From assembly GCA_035493835.1 (NCBI GenBank), contig DATJHO010000140.1:1-31291 (forward strand): a stretch of DNA of 31,291 bases, in the 5' to 3' direction. Shown here in pieces: positions 25,273-31,291 of the stretch. Every line of letters starts with the position of its first letter. The first letter of the stretch is position 1. The translations under genes and the position numbers were made by a program. The stretch comes from DASZTU01 sp035493835. GTDB lineage: Bacteria > Pseudomonadota > Alphaproteobacteria > Rhizobiales > Devosiaceae. The notes beneath the pieces are model-generated. The model saw nothing but the letters and a program-made list of their open reading frames with translations, was not told where the DNA came from and searched no databases.

Positions 25273-26025
25273 ATGACCGGACTTACGCCTCTTCTTTCCG
25301 CCCTGCTCCCCTCGTTTCTCGCCTCGCTGGTCGAGATGGTGGAGGCATTTACCATCGTGCTGGCGGTAGGGCTCACTCAGGGCTGGCGGCCGGCATTGGC
25401 GGGCACCGTGCTCGGGCTGATCGCGCTCGGGGTGCTGGTGCTGGTTCTCGCCCCGGTCCTGGACCTGGTGCCGCTTGAGCTGCTGCAATTCATCATCGGC
25501 GCGCTGTTGATCCTTTTCGGCCTGCGCTGGCTGCGCAAGGCGATCCTCCGCGCCGCCGGGCATCTGCCGTTGCGGGACGAAAGGATTGCCTTCGCCAAGG
25601 AAACGGATGCCCTCCGCCGCCACGCCCACAGCCAGCGCGCGAGCTATCTCGCCGGGCTTGCGGCGTTCAACGCGGTGCTGCTCGAGGGCCTCGAAGTGGT
25701 GTTCATCGTGCTCGCGGTTGGGCTCGGGCACGGCCTTATTGCGTATGCCAGCCTCGGCGCCGCGGCGGCCTTCGTCGTCGTGCTGATCATCGGTATCGCC
25801 GTTCACCGGCCCCTGGCCAAGGTGCCGGAAAACGGGCTCAAATTCGTCGTCGGCCTGATGCTGACCTCGTTCGGCGTATTCTGGACCGGAGAAGGATTGG
25901 GAGTCGACTGGCCGGGGGCCGACCTGTCGCTGCTGGGCATCCTCTTGGTATTCGCTGCCGTCTCGATCGGCGCCGTGGTCTACTTGCGGCCGAGCCGCAA
26001 GGCGCAATTGCGGGTGGTCAAATGA
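25273..26025 (+). CDS. Membrane protein with duplicated E-x-x-E motifs
   Basis: A 250-residue integral membrane protein with about seven or eight helices. The two halves repeat one another: EMVEAFTIVLAVGLTQG (21-37) matches EGLEVVFIVLAVGLGHG (138-154) with identical spacing, and PLELLQFIIGALLILFG (67-83) matches PENGLKFVVGLMLTSFG (185-201). Membrane-embedded E-x-x-E pairs are used by Ftr1 iron permeases and GDT1-type cation transporters to bind metal ions. I think this belongs to an uncharacterised COG (COG4280-like), which I cannot verify here. Metal or cation transport is inference. I chose the ATG at 25273, since the open frame farther upstream overlaps the exporter gene and lacks a ribosome binding site. 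It overlaps the next gene by four bases. Confidence 0.75.
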   Translation: MTGLTPLLSALLPSFLASLVEMVEAFTIVLAVGLTQGWRPALAGTVLGLIALGVLVLVLAPVLDLVPLELLQFIIGALLILFGLRWLRKAILRAAGHLPLRDERIAFAKETDALRRHAHSQRASYLAGLAAFNAVLLEGLEVVFIVLAVGLGHGLIAYASLGAAAAFVVVLIIGIAVHRPLAKVPENGLKFVVGLMLTSFGVFWTGEGLGVDWPGADLSLLGILLVFAAVSIGAVVYLRPSRKAQLRVVK

Positions 26026-26243
26026 AGCCGAAACTGCGCGCCGCGCTGGATGAAATCTTGGGCCTCTTCGTCGATGACGGCAGCCTTGCGAGCTTTGCCG
26101 CGGTGCTCATCCTGCTCATCGCCGGGGCGGTCAAAATCCTTGATATTCCCCCGCTCTGGGGTGGGCTGGCGCTGCTCGTGGGGCTCGTCGCCATCCTGAT
26201 CGAAAGTCTTGCTCGCGCCACCAGGACAGGGAAAAAGCGGTGA
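26022..26243 (+). CDS. Small membrane protein, 73 aa, in the envelope operon
   Basis: A short protein with two hydrophobic segments (about 24-42 and 45-61), a charged N-terminus (MKPKLRAALDEILGLFVDDG) and a basic tail (ARATRTGKKR). Its ATG overlaps the stop of the preceding gene (ATGA) and its own stop overlaps the GTG of uppP (GTGA). Such tight coupling on both sides argues that it is a real gene whose product works with the two neighbours. I do not recognise the family. Confidence 0.75.
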   Translation: MKPKLRAALDEILGLFVDDGSLASFAAVLILLIAGAVKILDIPPLWGGLALLVGLVAILIESLARATRTGKKR

Positions 26244-27088
26244 TCTCCTACTTCCAAGCCATCGTGCTCGGGCTCTTCCAGGGCCTCGCAGAACTCTTTC
26301 CGATTTCGAGCCTCGGCCACACGGTTCTATTGCCCGCGGTGCTGCATTGGCAGATCGACGCCTCGAGCGACGCCTTCCTCGCCTTTCTGGTGCTGACGCA
26401 TTTGGCGACGGCGCTGGTGCTGCTGGGCTTCTTCTGGCGTGACTGGGTCAAGATCGTCATCGGCATCCTGCGCTCGCTCAGGGATCGGGAGATCCGTCGC
26501 GAGGATACCTATGCCCGGCTTGGCTGGCTGATCGTGGTCAGCACCATTCCTGCCGGCTTCATCGGCCTCCTGTTCCAGGAAGCGCTGCAAAGCCTTTTCG
26601 CCTCTGCCGAAGTGGTGGCAATCGCGCTGATCCTTAACGGCGTGCTGCTCTATGGGGTGGAGCGGCTCAAGGGGCGCAAGGTCGAGGAGGGTCTGCCAGA
26701 CGACGAGCGGCTCGCCGCGCTGTCCTGGGGGCAGGCGGTCTTCATCGGGTTGGCCCAATGCCTGGCGCTTATTCCGGGCTTTTCCCGGACCGGCGCGGCG
26801 ATGGCCGGCGGCCTCCTGAGTGGCCTCGACCATGAAAATGCGGGCCGCTACTCCTTCCTGCTGGCAACGCCGATCATTCTGGCGGCGGCGGTACTGAAGG
26901 TGCCTGACATTTTCGCCAATGGAGGGCAGGGCGTGGGCCCCGCCTTTGCGGGCGCCATCTGCGCTGCTGTCAGCGCCTATTTCTCCGTGCGCTTCCTGGT
27001 CAAATATTTTGAAACGCAGTCGCTAAAGCCGTTCGCCGTCTATTGCGCACTTGCCGGCTTGGGGGCGCTGATCCTGACGCGGATCTAG
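26240..27088 (+). CDS. uppP: Undecaprenyl-diphosphatase-family protein (UppP/BacA)
   Basis: A 282-residue membrane protein with about eight helices. The family active-site segment is GLFQGLAELFPISSLGH (11-27) and the second is PGFSRTGAAMAGG. Glu18, Ser24, His27 and the Arg of GFSRTG correspond to Glu21, Ser27, His30 and Arg174 of the E. coli enzyme, but the place of E. coli Glu17 is taken by Gln14. This Gln with LFPISSLGH marks a UppP branch seen as an additional copy in some bacteria, as far as I recall. UppP converts undecaprenyl diphosphate to the monophosphate carrier for cell-wall synthesis, and extra copies give bacitracin resistance. GTG start, coupled to the preceding gene. Confidence 0.85.
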   Translation: MISYFQAIVLGLFQGLAELFPISSLGHTVLLPAVLHWQIDASSDAFLAFLVLTHLATALVLLGFFWRDWVKIVIGILRSLRDREIRREDTYARLGWLIVVSTIPAGFIGLLFQEALQSLFASAEVVAIALILNGVLLYGVERLKGRKVEEGLPDDERLAALSWGQAVFIGLAQCLALIPGFSRTGAAMAGGLLSGLDHENAGRYSFLLATPIILAAAVLKVPDIFANGGQGVGPAFAGAICAAVSAYFSVRFLVKYFETQSLKPFAVYCALAGLGALILTRI

Positions 27089-27143
27089 GGGCTTCTCGTG
27101 GGACGGCGGCGGCCGATTCGCCGCTCGACGCCGGCCCAAGCAC

Positions 27144-27230
27144 CGTCATTGCCCGGCTTGTCCGGGCAATCCAGGGCCAGAGGCACCGCGGTGCACATCC
27201 TGTATGTCCCGGACAAGCCGGGGCATGACG
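27144..27230. repeat. Second-type inverted repeat with CCCGGCTTGTCCGGG arms
   Basis: CGTCATTGCCCGGCTTGTCCGGG (27144-27166) and its near-complement at 27208-27230 flank a central perfect palindrome GCACCGCGGTGC (27183-27194). Each arm can also fold on itself. It lies between the converging uppP and mannitol dehydrogenase genes and could terminate both. Confidence 0.7.
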
Positions 27231-27287
27231 GGCCCGTAGGCAGGCGAGAGGAAAGCCGGCGTGGAGCGCCGGGGCAGCGAGTTGGCT

Positions 27288-28769
27288 TCAGAGCGGCTGG
27301 TTCGCCAAATACTTTTCCAGCGTCGCCTTCGTTCCAACCGACCACAGGCTCCGCAGCGCTGCCGAGAAGGCGGCGATGTAGGCCGGGTTGGACGCCAGGT
27401 CGCCAAAGATGTCGCCCATTTCGAGCCACGCCTTCGGATCGTCCTTGGCCCGCTTCGATTGGGCCTGCAGGCGATCCCAGTTCTCGTCATTGGGCGGAAT
27501 GGGCTTGCCGCTGTCGGATTCGCCGTAGCAATAGCGGCACCAGAGGGCGGAGACGAGCGCGAGCCCGGTGACGCTACCGCCCTTGGCGAGGCTGTCGCGT
27601 GCCGATGGCAGGATGAATTTGGGCTGCCGGTTGGAGCCGTCGAGGCAGAGCCGCGCGATGGTGTCGCCGATCTTGGGGTTGGCGAAACGGCTCTCGATCA
27701 GCTGGTAATAGTCCTCGAGGTCGGTATCGGGTACCGGCGGCACGATCGGGATGATTTCGTCGTGCTCGACCTTGTGGAGGAAGCTGCGGATCAGCTCGCT
27801 CTCCATCGCCTCATGGACGAAATGGATGTCCATGAGCCCAGCCGGATAAGCGATCGTCGCGTGCCCGCCATTGAGAATGCGGATCTTCATCAGCTCGAAG
27901 GGGGCGACGTCGGCAACGAACTGCACGCCCACATTTTCCAGCGGCGGCCGCCCGGCGGGGAAATGGTCCTCCACAACCCACTGCTTGAACGCTTCGCAGA
28001 ACACCGGCCAGGCGTCCTCGATGCCGAAATTGTCGGCGAGGAGTTTTCGCTCGCGGTCCGACGTCGCGGGAGTAATGCGGTCGACCATGCCGTTGGGGAA
28101 GGCGACATTTGCCGCAACCCACTGGGCAAGGTCCGGATCGGCCAACTCGGCGAGGCCGACAATGGCGTTCTGCGTCACATGGCCATTGCCCGGGATGTTG
28201 TCGCAACTCATCACCGTGAAGGGCGCGATGCCCAGTTCGCGGCGGCGCTTCAGCCCCGCGAGGACCAGCCCGAAGACGGTTTTCGGCGCCGCGATGTTTT
28301 GGCCATCGGCGACGATATCGGGATGGGTCTTGCTAAAAGCCTGGGTCGCGGGGTCGATGTAATAGCCGCCCTCGGTGACAGTCATCGAGACGATGCGGAT
28401 CGCGGGGTCCGCCAGTTTTTCGATGATGCCGGCGGTGTCGCCCGGCTTGAGGAAATCGACCATGGCGCCGGTGACATGGGCGGTGGAAAGATCCGCCTCC
28501 TGCTCCACCACCGTGGTCAGCCAGTCCTGCGCTTTCAGCTTTTGGCGCATGTCTTCGTCGGTCTGGCGCACGCCGGCCCCGATCAGCGCAAAATCGCGGC
28601 CCTCGCCCCGGTTGAACAGGGCGTCGAGATAAACGGCCTGATGCGCGCGGTGAAAATTGCCGACACCGAAATGCACGATCCCCGCCGTGAGGTCGGCCGG
28701 GGTGTAGTTCGGCACTCCGGCGGTTTTCGATATTTCGGCGAGCGTGGCGGCTGAAAGTTTGGTGGTCAT
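27288..28769 (-). CDS. mtlK: Mannitol 2-dehydrogenase
   Basis: A 493-residue long-chain polyol dehydrogenase. The N-terminal Rossmann segment is VHFGVGNFHRAHQ (32-44). The catalytic residues appear as Asn191 (SCDN), Lys295, Asn300 and His303 (KIRILNGGHATIAY), the same numbering as in the Pseudomonas fluorescens enzyme, and the length is also identical. It oxidises D-mannitol to D-fructose (or a related polyol such as D-arabinitol) with NAD+. The gene is last in the minus-strand order permease, permease, ATPase, dehydrogenase, 60 bases behind the ATPase, the layout of the Rhodobacter smo/mtl operon. The upstream AGGAA lies 9 bases before the ATG. Confidence 0.93.
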   Translation of the reverse strand: MTTKLSAATLAEISKTAGVPNYTPADLTAGIVHFGVGNFHRAHQAVYLDALFNRGEGRDFALIGAGVRQTDEDMRQKLKAQDWLTTVVEQEADLSTAHVTGAMVDFLKPGDTAGIIEKLADPAIRIVSMTVTEGGYYIDPATQAFSKTHPDIVADGQNIAAPKTVFGLVLAGLKRRRELGIAPFTVMSCDNIPGNGHVTQNAIVGLAELADPDLAQWVAANVAFPNGMVDRITPATSDRERKLLADNFGIEDAWPVFCEAFKQWVVEDHFPAGRPPLENVGVQFVADVAPFELMKIRILNGGHATIAYPAGLMDIHFVHEAMESELIRSFLHKVEHDEIIPIVPPVPDTDLEDYYQLIESRFANPKIGDTIARLCLDGSNRQPKFILPSARDSLAKGGSVTGLALVSALWCRYCYGESDSGKPIPPNDENWDRLQAQSKRAKDDPKAWLEMGDIFGDLASNPAYIAAFSAALRSLWSVGTKATLEKYLANQPL

Positions 28770-28829
28770 GAAGATGTTCCTCTTGCCGCCGCCATGAAGG
28801 CGTTCGGCCTCGTCGAGCGCTAAACCTGG

Positions 28830-29843
28830 TTACGGCGCGGGCTGGTTCATGGCCTTGCCGGCCTTGTCGAAACGGTAGATGCGCTCGGGATCGGGTGTCA
28901 GCCAGACGTTGTCGCCCGGCCCAAAATCCTCGTTGCCGTCGGTGCGCACCGTGACGAGGTCCATGCCATCGACATGGATATGGAGGAAGGCATCCGAGCC
29001 GAGGTGCTCGGCAACGCCCACCGTTCCCTTCCAGCTCCCCTGGTCGCGGGCGATGCGCATGTGCTCCGGCCGAACGCCGATCGAGATGGCATTGTGCTTG
29101 GCCGCCTCTGGACCATCGACGAAATTCATCTTGGGCGAGCCGATGAAACCGGCAACGAACCGGTTGGCCGGGGTGCGATAAAGCTCCATGGGCGTGCCGT
29201 ATTGCTCGATCACGCCCCCGTTCAGCACCACGATCTTGTCGGCCAGCGTCATTGCCTCGACCTGGTCATGGGTGACATAAACCATCGTGGTCTTGAGCTG
29301 CTGGTGCAGTTCGGAAATCTCGAGCCGCATATTTACGCGCAAGGCAGCGTCAAGGTTCGAGAGCGGCTCGTCGAACAGGAACGCCTTGGGCTGGCGGACG
29401 ATGGCGCGGCCGATGGCGACGCGCTGGCGCTGACCCCCCGAGAGCTGGCGCGGCCGCCGGTCGAGATAATCGGTGAGGTTGAGCACCCGCGCCGCGTCCC
29501 GCACCTTGCGGTCGATGCTGGTCCTGTCCTCGTTCGCCATCTTCAGCGGGAAGGCGATGTTGTTGTAGACGCTCATATGCGGATAGAGCGCGTAGGACTG
29601 GAACACCATCGACAATTGCCGCTTGGCGGGAATGACGTCGGTCACGTCCAGCCCATCGAGCTTGATGATGCCCGAGGAGGTGTCCTCGAGCCCGGCAATC
29701 AGGCGCAGCAGCGTCGATTTTCCGCTGCCGGAGGGACCGACGAACACCACGAACTGGCCGTCCTTGATGTCGAGGCTCAAGGGCGGAATGACGGTGTGCC
29801 CGCCAAAGACCTTGGTGACGTTATCGAGCGCGATGGAGCCCAT
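28830..29843 (-). CDS. smoK: Polyol ABC transporter, ATPase
   Basis: A 337-residue MalK-type ATPase: Walker A GPSGSGKS (36-43), signature LSGGQ (134-138), Walker B ending Asp158-Glu159, switch His192, and after about residue 240 a TOBE/OB-fold regulatory domain containing IGVRPEHM. It would drive uptake of sorbitol or mannitol through the two downstream-named permeases. GGGGAAG lies before the ATG, which starts 11 bases after the stop of the permease gene. The substrate is inferred from the adjacent mannitol dehydrogenase. Confidence 0.92.
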   Translation of the reverse strand: MGSIALDNVTKVFGGHTVIPPLSLDIKDGQFVVFVGPSGSGKSTLLRLIAGLEDTSSGIIKLDGLDVTDVIPAKRQLSMVFQSYALYPHMSVYNNIAFPLKMANEDRTSIDRKVRDAARVLNLTDYLDRRPRQLSGGQRQRVAIGRAIVRQPKAFLFDEPLSNLDAALRVNMRLEISELHQQLKTTMVYVTHDQVEAMTLADKIVVLNGGVIEQYGTPMELYRTPANRFVAGFIGSPKMNFVDGPEAAKHNAISIGVRPEHMRIARDQGSWKGTVGVAEHLGSDAFLHIHVDGMDLVTVRTDGNEDFGPGDNVWLTPDPERIYRFDKAGKAMNQPAP

Positions 29844-29854
29844 TGTGCTTCCCC

Positions 29855-30685
29855 TTATTTCACGGCGCCGAAGGTGAGGCCGCGCACCAATTGCCGCTGG
29901 CTGAACCAGCCGAGCAGCAGGATGGGCGCAATGGCCAAGGTCGAGGCGGCCGAAAGCTTGGCCCAGAACAGGCCCTCGGGACTCGAATAGGAGGCGATGA
30001 AGGCGGTGAGCGGGGCGGCGTTGGCAGCCGTCAGGTTCAGGGTCCAGAACGCCTCGTTCCAGGCAAGAATGATGTTGAGCAGCATGGTCGAGGCAATGCC
30101 CGGCACCGCCATGGGGAGCAGCACGAAGATGATTTCCTTCCAGAGCACCGCCCCGTCCATGCGGGAGGCCTCAAGGATATCGACGGGGATTTCCTTGAAG
30201 TAGGTGTAGAGCATCCAGATGATGATCGGCAGGTCGATCAGCGCCAGGATCACCGTGATCCCGAAAAGATTGTCCAAGAGATTCAGGTTCTTGAAGATCA
30301 GGTAGATCGGCACCAGCACGCCGACGGCCGGCATCATCTTGGTCGAGAGCATCCACATCAGGATGTCGCGCGTGTGCTTGGTGGGCGAGAAGGCCATCGA
30401 CCAGGCGGCGGGCACGGCAACGATGAGCCCGAGCACGGTCGAGCCGAGCGCGATCACCACCGAATTGTAGAAGTGGCGGAAATAGTCGGAGCGTTGCTCC
30501 ACCTCCACGAAGTTCTCCAGCGTCCAGTGCGGCGGAAAGAATGCCGGCGGAAACAGGATCGCATCGCCCTCGGTCTTGAAGGCGGTCAGGAACGTCCAGA
30601 GGATCGGAAAGAAGATCACCAGCGCCACGATCCAGGCGAGGACGGTGAAAGTCCACTTGCGACGCAGCGTAACTTCGCGGGCCAT
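29855..30685 (-). CDS. smoG: Polyol ABC transporter, MalG-type permease
   Basis: A 276-residue inner-membrane protein with six predicted helices. The EAA loop that docks the ATPase is visible as EASRMDGAVLWKEIIFVLLP (172-191). The N-terminus is typical of the MalG/SmoG type, MAREVTLRRKWTFTVLAWIV. GGGGAGG lies 7 bases before the ATG, a strong site. It pairs with the partial permease at the window edge. A repeat element lies in the 186-base gap between the two permease genes. Confidence 0.92.
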   Translation of the reverse strand: MAREVTLRRKWTFTVLAWIVALVIFFPILWTFLTAFKTEGDAILFPPAFFPPHWTLENFVEVEQRSDYFRHFYNSVVIALGSTVLGLIVAVPAAWSMAFSPTKHTRDILMWMLSTKMMPAVGVLVPIYLIFKNLNLLDNLFGITVILALIDLPIIIWMLYTYFKEIPVDILEASRMDGAVLWKEIIFVLLPMAVPGIASTMLLNIILAWNEAFWTLNLTAANAAPLTAFIASYSSPEGLFWAKLSAASTLAIAPILLLGWFSQRQLVRGLTFGAVK

Positions 30686-30718
30686 TTTTATGCCTCCCCA
30701 ATCGATTCAGGCTGGGGC

Positions 30719-30840
30719 TCACCCCTCATCCCCTGCCGGACCTTCTCCCGCAAGGGGAGAAGGAGTTGCGTTGCGCTGCCGTGCAACATCTTCCCTCTCC
30801 CCTTGCGGGAGAGGGTGCCGGCAGGCAGGTGAGGGGTGGG
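30719..30840. repeat. REP-like inverted repeat, copy G, inside the polyol operon
   Basis: CTCACCCCTCATCCCCTGCC at the left matches the complement of GGCAGGCAGGTGAGGGGTGGG at the right, with inner CTTCTCCCGCAAGGGGAGAAGG and CCCTCTCCCCTTGCGGGAGAGGG, each a hairpin. It lies between the two permease genes of one apparent operon, where it may attenuate or stabilise the downstream message. Confidence 0.75.
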
Positions 30841-30871
30841 CAACGCGTTCAATCGCTTCATCTCGTCCACC

Positions 30872-31291
30872 TCACGCATCCAGATTCCGGCCGACGATGC
30901 GGACCAGGAAGATCGCGACGATGTTGGCCAGGATCACCGCGATCACGCCGCCTGCCGAGGCGCCGCCGACGTCGAACTGCAGAAGGGCGACATTGTAGAC
31001 CAGGTAGGCGATGTTGGTCGATGCATAGCCGGGTCCGCCGCCGGTGGTGACGAGGATTTCGGCGAACACCGCGAGCAGGAAAATCGTCTCGATCAGGATC
31101 ACCACGGTGATGGCGCGGGACAGATGCGGGAGCGTGATGTACCAGAACATCCGGAGAAAATTGGCGCCGTCCATGCCGGCCGCCTCCCTTTGCTCCTCGT
31201 CGAGCGATTGTAGCGCCGTGAGCAGGATCAGCGTCGCGAACGGCAGCCATTCCCAGGAGACGATGAGGATCACCGACAGCAGCGGATAATC
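30872..31291 (-). CDS. smoF: Polyol ABC transporter, MalF-type permease (3' part)
   Basis: The last 139 codons of a permease whose start lies beyond the right edge. The frame is open to the last base. It shows hydrophobic helices and the EAA loop EAAGMDGANFLRMFWYITLP, followed by the late helices and the C-terminus VRIVGRNLDA. The sequence matches MalF/SmoF partners of MalG-type permeases, and it is the first visible gene of the minus-strand polyol operon. The binding protein (SmoE-type) is expected beyond the edge. Confidence 0.88.
   Translation of the reverse strand, partial: DYPLLSVILIVSWEWLPFATLILLTALQSLDEEQREAAGMDGANFLRMFWYITLPHLSRAITVVILIETIFLLAVFAEILVTTGGGPGYASTNIAYLVYNVALLQFDVGGASAGGVIAVILANIVAIFLVRIVGRNLDA

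Noticed and set aside
28974..29990. Plus-strand open frame opposite smoK
   Set aside because: Antisense shadow spanning two real genes and their junction.

Overview
The window is GC-rich, tightly packed chromosomal DNA from an alphaproteobacterium, most likely of the order Hyphomicrobiales. A Devosia-like lineage is my guess, not something the sequence proves. The strongest taxonomic marker is a RirA-type iron regulator, which is a rhizobial and related trait. The gene set (SmoK/MtlK-type polyol genes, PhnN, a PreP-like M16C peptidase) and the many GC-rich inverted repeats between genes fit this. I see no phage, transposase, CRISPR array, tRNA or rRNA.

Layout. 1-3879 is all minus strand: the 5' end of an unknown gene, an HpcH/HpaI-type aldolase, the ABC-F protein Uup and rirA. 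Divergent from rirA is a plus-strand metal-uptake operon, znuA-znuC-znuB type (4309-6802), with a Zur-like box over its promoter. At 7071-11843 lies an unusual set of three genes whose products all appear to act outside the cytoplasm: a signal-peptide-bearing PIMT-like methyltransferase, a 14-helix membrane protein carrying a spermidine-synthase-like domain predicted to be periplasmic, and a Tat-exported alpha/beta hydrolase. I consider this the best candidate for an undescribed system. Next come a small membrane protein, an FGGY sugar kinase, and on the minus strand a PreP-like metallopeptidase and phnN.

From 18303 the plus strand carries a FAH-family hydrolase directly abutting a Dda/RecD-like helicase, then an aldo/keto reductase. 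At 21704-27088 five genes follow in series: two half-size ABC exporters with complementary degenerate ATPase motifs (a textbook asymmetric heterodimer), a membrane protein with duplicated E-x-x-E motifs, a small membrane protein and a UppP-family phosphatase whose first active-site Glu is Gln. The last four-gene joins are overlapping or close, suggesting a cell-envelope operon. The right end is a minus-strand polyol uptake and oxidation operon (permease, permease, ATPase, mannitol 2-dehydrogenase) that runs off the edge.

Most longer intergenic gaps hold an imperfect inverted repeat of about 70-150 bp with (C)CCTCxCCC...GGGxGAGGG arms. I count seven, plus two of a second type. They separate transcription units, and two also sit inside apparent operons.
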